A DNA stretch of 59,394 nt from Lachnospiraceae bacterium (lineage in GTDB: Bacteria > Bacillota > Clostridia > Lachnospirales > Lachnospiraceae). Below the pieces are notes generated by a model. The model was given only the letters and a program-made list of their open reading frames with translations. It ran no database searches and was not told where the DNA came from. Shown here one piece after another: positions 42,389 through 49,435 of the stretch. The stretch lies in contig SVFL01000015.1 in the NCBI GenBank assembly GCA_015056885.1, positions 1 to 59,394 of the forward strand, given 5' to 3'. Both the position numbers and the translations under genes were made by a program. Each line of letters opens with the position of its first letter. Position 1 is the first letter of the stretch.

Positions 42389-42444
42389 TTTTCCCTTTCT
42401 GCGAAATTCGAATTCCCCATCCGCCTGTTTGATTTATTATGGTT

Positions 42445-42473
42445 ACTATACCATTTGCATTCTCATTTGTAAA
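42445..42473 (-). promoter_or_regulatory. Promoter of rtcB
   Basis: On the minus strand TTTACA (42468-42473), a 17-base spacer and TATAGT (42445-42450). It implies a leader of about 165 bases before the rtcB start. Confidence 0.6.
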
Positions 42474-42504
42474 TTATACTCATAGTATAACTTATGAAAA
42501 CGCT

Positions 42505-42885
42505 TTAACCAAATAGCTTAAGATATATATAGACAATTACACATATTATACCTACTACAATAAAAGGTATAGCATGCAAAAACAATGCCCAATTGGATGT
42601 GCTCCCCCCGGAAATAGCCTCCTCAAAGGACTCTCTCTGTTGCGTATTAATACCTTCCTTACCCTCATGTTCAGATACATCAAAAGATTTTATGGCATCC
42701 CAGGACTCATTTTCTGCTCTATTGGAAGACTTGTAAACAATCTTTTTTTGCGGAACAATTTCCTGCACGATATTCTCCTTGCCGCTTTTACCACCACAGG
42801 ACTCACAGATAAACTCTGCATCTTCCATGTTGGTATCTACAACAAACGTCTTTTCGCAGTAGGCACATTTCACCATGTATCTCAT
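42505..42885 (-). CDS. Zinc-ribbon protein with a C-terminal membrane anchor
   Basis: The 126-residue protein starts with a zinc ribbon: C-x-x-C at VKCAYCEK (about 8-11) and C-x-x-C at ICESCGGK (about 29-32). A polar, charged middle follows, and one membrane helix (ALFLHAIPFIVVGIICVIVYIYL) ends it. No family recognised. It is the last gene of the DUF2975-like/HTH cassette, 37 bases after the HTH gene, so a role in sensing or binding near the membrane is conceivable. Confidence 0.7.
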   Translation of the reverse strand: MRYMVKCAYCEKTFVVDTNMEDAEFICESCGGKSGKENIVQEIVPQKKIVYKSSNRAENESWDAIKSFDVSEHEGKEGINTQQRESFEEAISGGSTSNWALFLHAIPFIVVGIICVIVYIYLKLFG

Positions 42886-42922
42886 TACTTACTTCCTCTC
42901 AAACATTACTGTGCCGGAAATC

Positions 42923-43144
42923 TTACTCTGGTGTCCCTTCCGGATCAAATTCCAAAATATCCCCCGGCTGACAATTTAATACTTCGCAGATTGCCACCAA
43001 TGTAGAAAATCGGATGGCACTGATTTTACCGGTTTTAATCTTGGAAAGGTTCACGTTAGAAACCCCAACCTTTTCCGACAATTCATTCAAACTCATTTTA
43101 CGGTCAGCCATCACTCTGTCTAACCTAAGTACTATTTTACCCAT
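42923..43144 (-). CDS. Small XRE/Cro HTH regulator (YozG-like)
   Basis: The 73-residue single-domain regulator has the helix-turn-helix MSLNELSEKVGVSNVNLSKI, then KISAIRFSTLVAICEVLNCQ and the ending PGDILEFDPEG. It is a paralogue of the protein at 39801. AAAGGAGG lies six bases before ATG. Its gene follows the DUF2975-like gene by 11 bases, as in the other cassette; the dyads at 43931-44058 are the likely target. Confidence 0.92.
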   Translation of the reverse strand: MGKIVLRLDRVMADRKMSLNELSEKVGVSNVNLSKIKTGKISAIRFSTLVAICEVLNCQPGDILEFDPEGTPE

Positions 43145-43155
43145 AGCTTCCTCCT

Positions 43156-43905
43156 TTACAGTGTCTCATCGGATTCCTGTTGCAAAACAGCACCATATTT
43201 GAAAATATACACCAATATTAACACAATTACAACCAGCAAAACAACACCTAAATCCACTGAGAAGCTCCAACTCATTCCGCCGGACATCATACTGTTTGTA
43301 ATGGTATCTCCTATAGAAGAGATCAATGTCCAGGGAATCAGACAAATTGCCAGCCTCTGCATCTTCTTGATAACCTCCTCCTCAAAAGGAGTTGCACAAT
43401 TCCGAAAAGCCTTGCACAAACTCTCTATAAAAGTAAGAGTTACAATGGACATAGCCAGGACAACTGCCATGAGTAAACTTAATACAGCCAAATCGTGCAT
43501 GGTGTAGGTTGCTCCATCGGTCATCATATCAATGGTCACTCTATCCTCTGTCACATCCATGGCTACCGGTACAAAGGTCTGACCTGTGGATACCATATTC
43601 AATCCGGAACCCATCATACCATTTCGTACCTGTTGTACCTGCATTTGCTCACCACTCTCAAGAGCTGCATGCATCTCTGCCAGCTCAGCATCTGTAATAT
43701 CCTGCCCCAAAGCCTCCTTGCTCATCTCTACTATCATGGCACTTCTCTGGGTTACACGCATGCTTTCTGCCGGCTGAGAAAAACAAATAACTGCACTGGC
43801 TACGCTACAAACCAGACCTGCAATCACTAATATCTTGCAGATAACCGTAATTATGTAACTTATCTTTCCAACCTTGTTAATCTTCTGAATTGCTTGTTCT
43901 TTCAT
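43156..43905 (-). CDS. DUF2975-like membrane protein with an extended extracytoplasmic loop
   Basis: Start MKEQAIQK is set by GGAGG five bases upstream (249 residues). Membrane helix 1 (about 15-40) is followed by about 100 extracytoplasmic residues, then three more helices. The segment CATPFEEEVIKKMQRLAICL and the ending FKYGAVLQQESDETL fit the longer DUF2975 relatives. The extra loop is not in the short form at 40071 and could bind a ligand. First gene of its cassette, behind an operator array. Confidence 0.78.
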   Translation of the reverse strand: MKEQAIQKINKVGKISYIITVICKILVIAGLVCSVASAVICFSQPAESMRVTQRSAMIVEMSKEALGQDITDAELAEMHAALESGEQMQVQQVRNGMMGSGLNMVSTGQTFVPVAMDVTEDRVTIDMMTDGATYTMHDLAVLSLLMAVVLAMSIVTLTFIESLCKAFRNCATPFEEEVIKKMQRLAICLIPWTLISSIGDTITNSMMSGGMSWSFSVDLGVVLLVVIVLILVYIFKYGAVLQQESDETL

Positions 43906-43930
43906 TTCTACCTCCATTTGTCATTAATTA

Positions 43931-44058
43931 TTTAACGTTTATCGTTAAATCCACTATAACTCATGGTTTATCATTTGTCAACAACTTTTTAATGTTTATC
44001 ATTAAATTGTCATAATATTATTATACACTTGCACCATTTCCTAATGTTTATCATTAAA
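43931..44058 (-). promoter_or_regulatory. Promoter with an array of near-identical operator dyads
   Basis: Palindromic sites TTTAACGTTTATCGTTAAA (43931-43949), TTTAATGTTTATCATTAAA (43988-44006) and TAATGTTTATCATTAAA (44042-44058) plus a weaker copy around 43966 share the core GTTTATC. Between them lies a promoter on the minus strand: TTGACA (43976-43981), 17 bases, TATAGT (43953-43958); the weak copy sits in its spacer. Core-to-core distances are 29, 28 and 52 bases. Likely autoregulation by the HTH protein at 42923. Confidence 0.75.
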
Positions 44059-44066
44059 TATCAATA

Positions 44067-44097
44067 AAGGACGCATCCTGTTATAAGATACGCCCTT
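44067..44097 (-). terminator. Terminator after the DUF6773 gene
   Basis: On the minus strand AAGGGCGTATC and GATGCGTCCTT form an 11-pair stem (with G-U pairs), ending in TTTATTG. It lies about 30 bases past the stop at 44126 and separates that cassette from the operator array. Confidence 0.65.
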
Positions 44098-44125
44098 ATT
44101 CTATCCCCGTATTCTATCCTTAAAA

Positions 44126-44608
44126 TTATTCATTCTCAGATTCTTCTAAATCTTCTGCTTCCATCTTAGCAGAACGTTTTTTGTATACTTCCGCACTAAT
44201 CATCAATACAACAAAACAAATTACAAAAACAAATACAGCTACTACAAAACCGCCAGCGATGGAACCGCCCAGCAAATCACTACTCTGATAAAACTTGACA
44301 AAATTGAGTACTCCGGCTATAAGGGCAGCTACCAGACTAAACATCAGATTCGTTGTTGTATCTGCCTTATAACGTCTGTCCCAAATGCCGTTCTTAATAC
44401 ACCCAATTCCCAAATACAAGGCCAAACACATAAATACAATCCACTCGCCACCTACATACGCAAAATCAACACTATCATACATAAGATTCTGTACAATTAT
44501 GGAAGCCAGCAGGCCCCAAAATGCAAACCAACAACCATTATGCTCAATCCGCAAAAGCTTCTGCTCCTGCATCTCATCTAAATTATTCTTTACCTTATTC
44601 TTCTTCAT
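44126..44608 (-). CDS. DUF6773 membrane protein
   Basis: Start MKKNKVKN (160 residues) lies inside the end of the upstream HTH gene (14-base overlap). The protein has four membrane helices (GCWFAFWGLLASIIVQNL, WIVFMCLALYLGIGC, TTNLMFSLVAALIAGVLNFV, IAGGFVVAVFVFVICFVVL) and an acidic C-terminal tail (KMEAEDLEESENE). It matches the DUF6773 group commonly paired with an XRE regulator. Function unknown. Confidence 0.75.
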   Translation of the reverse strand: MKKNKVKNNLDEMQEQKLLRIEHNGCWFAFWGLLASIIVQNLMYDSVDFAYVGGEWIVFMCLALYLGIGCIKNGIWDRRYKADTTTNLMFSLVAALIAGVLNFVKFYQSSDLLGGSIAGGFVVAVFVFVICFVVLMISAEVYKKRSAKMEAEDLEESENE

Positions 44609-44807
44609 TTTCCATATCCTCCCAAAATAAATCATCTAACTTTTTGTCCAAGGCCCAGCAAATCGCAAGGCACAGCTTTAACGATGGGTTATAGTCCCCG
44701 GATTCAATCATTCCGATGGTCTGACGCGTCACCCCTACTTTCTTCGCCAAGTCAATCTGGGACATATCCTTTTCCATTCGCGCAAATTTCAGTTTTAGAT
44801 TTTTCAT
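44595..44807 (-). CDS. Small XRE-family HTH regulator
   Basis: Start MKNLKLKF follows GGAGG (70 residues). The helix-turn-helix is MSQIDLAKKVGVTRQTIGMI, followed by ESGDYNPSLKLCLAICWALD and KKLDDLFWED, the well-known short regulator type (R-Q-T-I-x-x-I-E-x-G-x-Y-N-P-S-L). It precedes and overlaps the DUF6773 gene, so the two are translationally coupled. The dyad at 44859-44902 is a likely operator. Confidence 0.93.
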   Translation of the reverse strand: MKNLKLKFARMEKDMSQIDLAKKVGVTRQTIGMIESGDYNPSLKLCLAICWALDKKLDDLFWEDMENEEE

Positions 44808-44829
44808 ATTCTTGCCTCCTTGTAAATCT

Positions 44830-44902
44830 ATCATAACATATATTTTACAAATGTCAACTATATCTTGCATTTAATATTTATTTTTAACAAATGCAAGATA
44901 TA
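44830..44902 (-). promoter_or_regulatory. Promoter and upstream dyad of the HTH-DUF6773 cassette
   Basis: On the minus strand TTGACA (44853-44858), 17 bases and TATGAT (44830-44835). Directly upstream, TATATCTTGCATTT (44859-44872) and AAATGCAAGATATA (44889-44902) make a perfect 14-bp inverted repeat with a 16-base centre, touching the -35 box. This is a plausible binding site for the cassette's own regulator. Confidence 0.65.
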
Positions 44903-44910
44903 AAGCGCAC

Positions 44911-44962
44911 AAAAAATCACTCTCGAATGACTTTTCCTTAAAAACAAATCATTCAAGAGTGA
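44911..44962 (-). terminator. Terminator after the sodium-dependent transporter
   Basis: On the minus strand TCACTCTTGAATGA and TCATTCGAGAGTGA pair (13 of 14, one G-U) around an 18-base loop (44917-44962), followed by TTTTTT (44911-44916). Confidence 0.85.
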
Positions 44963-44991
44963 CTTTCTCTGCAAATCAATCGTTTTCAATT

Positions 44992-46320
44992 TTAAAAAGC
45001 AACCTTCATAAACAACGCCACACAGCACAAAATAATCGCACAGGGTACATACAGATAACGTCCGGCATTGTGCCAGAACCCACCATGGGGCTTCTTTACT
45101 CCCCTGTTAATCTCGTCCATCAGCTCTGCGCGCTTCATAATCCAGAACCAGGACAGCGCGCCAAGAGTAGCTCCGATGGGAATGATATAAATAGATACGA
45201 TATCCATCCAAGGTCCCCATTTTGCAATAGGTTCCATGTGCAATCCAAATCCCAAACACACTACACACAAAATTACAAGTACAATCTTGCGGCTAAGTTT
45301 CGGGAACTTATGCTGCAAAGACTCGCCCACCGCCTCAAACATATTCTGCAGGGAGCTCACCCCGGCAAAAATCATAGCTGTATACAAAATAATCGCAAAC
45401 ACCTGTCCAAAAGGAATATCCTGAAGGATTCGGGGCAAGGTCACAAACAACAGAGACGGACCTGCTCCCACATCCAGTCCATAAGCAAAACATGCCGGAA
45501 TAATAACAAGCGCTGCCACTAACGCTGCAATCGTATCGAACACCGCTGTACGCACTGCAACCTGTACTACATCCTCTTTATCATCCAGATAAGCACCATA
45601 TACTATCATACCACTACCTGTCACAGAAAGAGAGAAAAATGCCTGTCCCATAGCCCAAATCCACACCATAGGGTCCTTAAGCTCCTCCCATCGGGGTGTA
45701 AACATGAACTTATAGCCTTCCACCGCACCGGGTAACATTGCCACACGCACTGCCAGAACTACAAATATAATAAAAAACAAAGGCATCATAATCTTGTTGC
45801 TCTTCTCGATACTTTTTGCACCCAAAAGCAGAGTTAACAAGGTTCCCACCACAATAATGATGTGAAAAGGAATAACCGAATAATCCGCTCCGGAAAAGGA
45901 CTCAAACCATGCATTGGTATCCACATTCATCAAATCCCCGGTAACAGAACTGAAAAACGCCTTCAATACATAGGAGATAATAACTGCATATCCAAGGGCA
46001 ATACACATGGAGCCGGCAAGAGGTAACCATCCGATAACACCGCCTACTTTACTCAGCTTATCGTTTCTGGTAGACCACGCCAACTGATAGGAACCAAGCG
46101 TACCCGTGCGGGCTCTTCTTCCGATAGCATATTCTGCTGACAAGCCTACCGCACTAAACAAGGCTATAAATATCAAGTATGCCACCAAAAAGGCACCGCC
46201 TCCGTTAGCACCCATCTTAGCAGGAAATCCCCACACATTCGCCATTCCCACAGCAGAACCTACAGCAGATAAAATAAATCCCCATCTGCTGGTGAATTTT
46301 GATGTTTTCTGCAATTCCAT
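44992..46320 (-). CDS. Neurotransmitter:sodium symporter family (SNF) transporter
   Basis: The 442-residue protein has about 11-12 membrane helices in the LeuT fold. Helix 1 carries the sodium/substrate motif LSAVGSAVGMANVWGFPAKM followed by G-A-N-G-G-G-A-F-L, and GSMCIALGYAVIISYVL follows. It probably imports an amino acid with Na+; the substrate (tryptophan, tyrosine, others) is not readable. The cupin gene ends 2 bases upstream of its start, so they form one transcript. Confidence 0.93.
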   Translation of the reverse strand: MELQKTSKFTSRWGFILSAVGSAVGMANVWGFPAKMGANGGGAFLVAYLIFIALFSAVGLSAEYAIGRRARTGTLGSYQLAWSTRNDKLSKVGGVIGWLPLAGSMCIALGYAVIISYVLKAFFSSVTGDLMNVDTNAWFESFSGADYSVIPFHIIIVVGTLLTLLLGAKSIEKSNKIMMPLFFIIFVVLAVRVAMLPGAVEGYKFMFTPRWEELKDPMVWIWAMGQAFFSLSVTGSGMIVYGAYLDDKEDVVQVAVRTAVFDTIAALVAALVIIPACFAYGLDVGAGPSLLFVTLPRILQDIPFGQVFAIILYTAMIFAGVSSLQNMFEAVGESLQHKFPKLSRKIVLVILCVVCLGFGLHMEPIAKWGPWMDIVSIYIIPIGATLGALSWFWIMKRAELMDEINRGVKKPHGGFWHNAGRYLYVPCAIILCCVALFMKVAF

Positions 46321-46322
46321 AC

Positions 46323-46649
46323 TTATAAAAACTCCTCACGCTTGGGATTAAACACATCCACAAGCTTACCTGCCTCCAGACACTTTACACCGTGCTCGGA
46401 ATTGGAAGGCATAAATACGCTGTCACCCTTATTAACCACCTGACTCTCACCATCAATCGTAAAAAGGAAACTACCCTCTGCAATATACGTAATCTGCTCA
46501 TGAGGATGCTTGTGCATATTGCCCTCAGCGTCCTTCTCGAAGGTAATCTCACACATCATAAGCTGGTCAGAGTAAGCCATTACTCTTCTGGTTACACCGG
46601 GCTCGCAAGGGGTTACTTTACATTCTTCATTCTTTACAAACATATTCAT
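46323..46649 (-). CDS. Small cupin-domain protein
   Basis: The 108-residue single-domain cupin has motif 1 GNMHKHPHEQITYIAEGSF (H-x-H-x4-E type) and motif 2 GDSVFMPSNSEHGV, so a metal site of three histidines and a glutamate is likely. Function is not known; many such small cupins bind small molecules or sense them. It is 3 bases from the transporter start, which suggests a shared substrate. AAGGAG is upstream; the third-codon ATG is an alternative start. Confidence 0.87.
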   Translation of the reverse strand: MNMFVKNEECKVTPCEPGVTRRVMAYSDQLMMCEITFEKDAEGNMHKHPHEQITYIAEGSFLFTIDGESQVVNKGDSVFMPSNSEHGVKCLEAGKLVDVFNPKREEFL

Positions 46650-46724
46650 ACCTCTCCTTCTCTGAAATGAATACCTAACTATATCTATTTTACCTTATAT
46701 TACATGGTTTGCCTACCCACAATA

Positions 46725-47501
46725 TCAAAATTTCATGCGATATAAAGCATGGGCATTATCCCAAGCCATTTTACGCACCTCTTCCTCAGAAATTCCCTTT
46801 ATCTGCGCCATTGTTTCAATCACATGAGCGATATACAGGGAACAATTACGCTTACCACGGTAAGGAACCGGTGCCAGGTAAGGACAATCCGTCTCCAGCA
46901 CAATACGGTCCATAGGAATGTACTCCACTGCCTCCTTGAGCTTCTTGGCGTTATTAAAGGTCAGCACACCGCCGATTCCAAAGTAAAAGCCCATATTCAA
47001 AAAATCTCTGGCAGTTTCCTTAGTATAAGAATAGCAATGTATCACTCCGCCGATTTCGCCGGCCTTCTCTGCTGCCATCATATCTACAGTATCCTTGGCC
47101 GCATCCCTGGAATGAATCACCATGGGAAGCTGTAACTGTCTTGCCAAATCCATCTGGCGCACAAACCATTCCTTCTGAATGGAACTTTCCGGCTCATTCC
47201 AGTAATAATCCAGACCGATTTCGCCCAAAGCCACGCACTTCTCATGGCCACAGGCCTCCTTCAGCCATTTAAAATTCTCTTCATTCAGCTCTGCAGTCTC
47301 GCTGGGATGCACCCCGATGGCTCCATACATAAAATCATACTTGTCCATCAATTCCAAAGTCTTCTTACAAGATGCCAGACTGGCCCCCACATTTACTACT
47401 TTAGCAACCCCTTGCTCAGCAAGAGAGGACAGAAGAGATTCTCTGTCCTCATCAAAAGCCTCATCGTCATAATGCGCATGTGTATCAAAAATTGGTGTCA
47501 T
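46725..47501 (-). CDS. TatD family metal-dependent hydrolase
   Basis: The 258-residue TIM-barrel enzyme has the metal motif FDTHAHYDDEAFDED at the start, GEIGLDYYWN, VIHSRDAAKDT, VIHCYSYTKE and LETDCPYLAPVPYRGKRN, the full TatD set (YcfH-like). TatD proteins are DNases or D-aminoacyl-tRNA/peptide hydrolases depending on member. It starts 6 bases after the 47507 gene stops, so they are cotranscribed, though a link in function is not evident. Confidence 0.95.
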   Translation of the reverse strand: MTPIFDTHAHYDDEAFDEDRESLLSSLAEQGVAKVVNVGASLASCKKTLELMDKYDFMYGAIGVHPSETAELNEENFKWLKEACGHEKCVALGEIGLDYYWNEPESSIQKEWFVRQMDLARQLQLPMVIHSRDAAKDTVDMMAAEKAGEIGGVIHCYSYTKETARDFLNMGFYFGIGGVLTFNNAKKLKEAVEYIPMDRIVLETDCPYLAPVPYRGKRNCSLYIAHVIETMAQIKGISEEEVRKMAWDNAHALYRMKF

Positions 47502-47506
47502 TTATC

Positions 47507-48277
47507 TTACCTTTCCGGCATCTGCTCATACAACGCTTCCAAAGCGTCCAGCCGCTGCTCAGCCCTTTCTGCATCATAGGTAACACCGTACCCAATATTT
47601 TCTGTATCCTCCACAAAGGTTTTTACCGTAGAATCCTCCATCACAAGAGGCTCTCTGGTAAATGAAGACTCCTGTGTAGACTCCGTACTCTCTACCTCCA
47701 CAGTCTCTGTACTTTCCTGTGTTGTTACAATCTCCTCTACGGACTCCTGCGTTTCTGCTTCTGCTATAGTTTCCGGCACCTCCACCGTCGCCTCTTTCGT
47801 TGGCAAAGCTGATAACGACTCTTTGTTCGCAGACTGCTGCTTCCTGTATATCACCGAGAAACCTGATACCACACCCAATACCAGTGCCACAGCAATTATA
47901 ACCGGAATCCAATTTCGCTTCTTGGGCTCCGATTCTGTCCGATAAGCTGCCCATCTGTCCGCATGCTCATCCATGGCATCAAAATCCTTCATGCCACTTT
48001 TATTTATAAAGTAAGAATCGTCTTTATTTTCCGAAAAAACAGCACTGTTTCGGTTGTCAAAAATTTCCTCATTCTTCGTACCGGTAACAGGCTCGGAAAA
48101 AGTAACCGGTTTGGGGAAAGTGATTTGTGAAGTCGTCAGAGGAGACTTTACCTCCACCAGCTTGATGGGCGCACCAATCCGGCTATAGCTTATGGAATCC
48201 TGACTTTCCTGATTTTGTTTTTCATCATTTTCCTGTTCAAAATTACTATTTATATATCCGTTATCCAGTTCACTCAT
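47507..48277 (-). CDS. Single-pass membrane protein with Ser/Thr/Glu-rich outer tail, unknown
   Basis: The 256-residue protein has about 140 polar cytoplasmic residues, one membrane helix (NWIPVIIAVALVLGVVSGFSVIY, about 143-165) and about 90 outer residues, mostly a Thr/Glu/Val/Ser-rich linker (TTQESTETVEVESTESTQES) ending in a short helix (AEQRLDALEALYEQM). No signal peptide; the type II topology is inferred. No family recognised. It starts directly after the 48278 gene's stop (TAA-ATG adjoining), so translation is coupled to that secreted protein. Confidence 0.65.
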   Translation of the reverse strand: MSELDNGYINSNFEQENDEKQNQESQDSISYSRIGAPIKLVEVKSPLTTSQITFPKPVTFSEPVTGTKNEEIFDNRNSAVFSENKDDSYFINKSGMKDFDAMDEHADRWAAYRTESEPKKRNWIPVIIAVALVLGVVSGFSVIYRKQQSANKESLSALPTKEATVEVPETIAEAETQESVEEIVTTQESTETVEVESTESTQESSFTREPLVMEDSTVKTFVEDTENIGYGVTYDAERAEQRLDALEALYEQMPER

Positions 48278-49336
48278 TTAGTTCTCCCCCATATCCATAT
48301 CTATAAATTCACCGGTATGCAAGTCAAACCAGACAACCACCGGTTCCGTATCGTTTGACTCTGCTATAATGTCTGTAGGATATCCGCCATCGTCAAAAAC
48401 CGCCACAAAATTCCGGTATCCTCCACTATACAATCCGTTATCCTGTACAAACAACCCACTTTTTACATCATAGCAATAACTTTCCTTGCATCTTCCCTGC
48501 TCGTCATAAAGATAATGAATCAATTCTACTTCGTAACAATCTGCATCCCACTGAGGTCTGCAAATAACTTCATAAAGCAACTTACCCTCTTCATCATAGG
48601 AATACCAATACAAATTATCCAATTCATCCGTATACTCTGCCTCCAGCAAAGCCTTCCCATCTATCTCGTCCTTGCGATAGCAGTTTTCTGCTGTTGCATT
48701 TGCATGTTCCTGAGTATAACCATATACCGTATAATCACCACGATATTGATAAGATCGCACAGGAGCAGCATCCATATTGCGCTTCTCCACACCAGACAAA
48801 TCACTGTATTCAAAGGCCAGTCTGCCTTCTGCATCATAATAACTGCAATCCGCAGACTTTATATTCCCTTGCTCATCATATTTCACAGCAAGTACTTCTC
48901 TTCCATCTGCATCCCAGACCCAACCCATACCATATTCATAATTGCCATGGTCATATTTATCCATATAACCAAGAGTTTTGTCATCCAAATACCGATAGGT
49001 ATACAAAAAAGCATTCGCATATGTACCACCGGGTCTGACTTCATAAATCTTTTTCACCCGATAGCCGTCTTCCTCGTATATCACTTCGTCCTTAGAATAA
49101 TAGAGTTCGCCATTTTCATCATAACTGTATTTACCGGAACCGCTTTCCGTATAGTCATACACCGTATAATTTTTTAATACCAAAGTATCACACAAATTCT
49201 CTATCTGTGTATTTTCCGGAATTTCTATCACACGCTGTGCTTTGTCCGCATTTGCCTCCAGCCCTCCAAGGCAAGTCACGCCTGCCAATACCAGGGCAAC
49301 CGTCTTGGCCCAATATCTCATTGCATTCTTTTTCAT
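48278..49336 (-). CDS. Secreted YD-repeat-like protein, unknown
   Basis: Start MKKNAMRY is set by GAGAGGG upstream (352 residues). A signal peptide (YWAKTVALVLAGVTCLGGLEANA) is followed by a run of tyrosine/aspartate beta-hairpin elements: YSYDENGELYYSKDEV, YDEQGNIKSADCSYYDAEGR, YSYDEEGKLLYEV, YDEQGRCKESYCYD. These resemble RHS/YD repeats but without the RHS core or a toxin tail. Probably an extracytoplasmic binding or structural protein. It follows the M56 gene by 100 bases with its own promoter (49373-49402). Confidence 0.7.
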   Translation of the reverse strand: MKKNAMRYWAKTVALVLAGVTCLGGLEANADKAQRVIEIPENTQIENLCDTLVLKNYTVYDYTESGSGKYSYDENGELYYSKDEVIYEEDGYRVKKIYEVRPGGTYANAFLYTYRYLDDKTLGYMDKYDHGNYEYGMGWVWDADGREVLAVKYDEQGNIKSADCSYYDAEGRLAFEYSDLSGVEKRNMDAAPVRSYQYRGDYTVYGYTQEHANATAENCYRKDEIDGKALLEAEYTDELDNLYWYSYDEEGKLLYEVICRPQWDADCYEVELIHYLYDEQGRCKESYCYDVKSGLFVQDNGLYSGGYRNFVAVFDDGGYPTDIIAESNDTEPVVVWFDLHTGEFIDMDMGEN

Positions 49337-49372
49337 CTGAATCCCTCTCATATAGTACAAATTTTCCACATA

Positions 49373-49402
49373 ATTCTACCACATCCCCGGCACAAATAGC
49401 AA
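49373..49402 (-). promoter_or_regulatory. Promoter of the YD-repeat-like gene
   Basis: On the minus strand TTGCTA (49397-49402), an 18-base spacer and TAGAAT (49373-49378), 36 bases before the ATG. Confidence 0.5.
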
Positions 49403-49435
49403 CAGAAACACCTATCCCACCATATTCAGGCCCTC

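Noticed and set aside
43931..44058. Short repeated palindromes as a possible CRISPR array
   Set aside because: Repeats are only 17-19 bases, spacers are of unequal length, one lies inside a promoter and there are no cas genes; operators explain them better.
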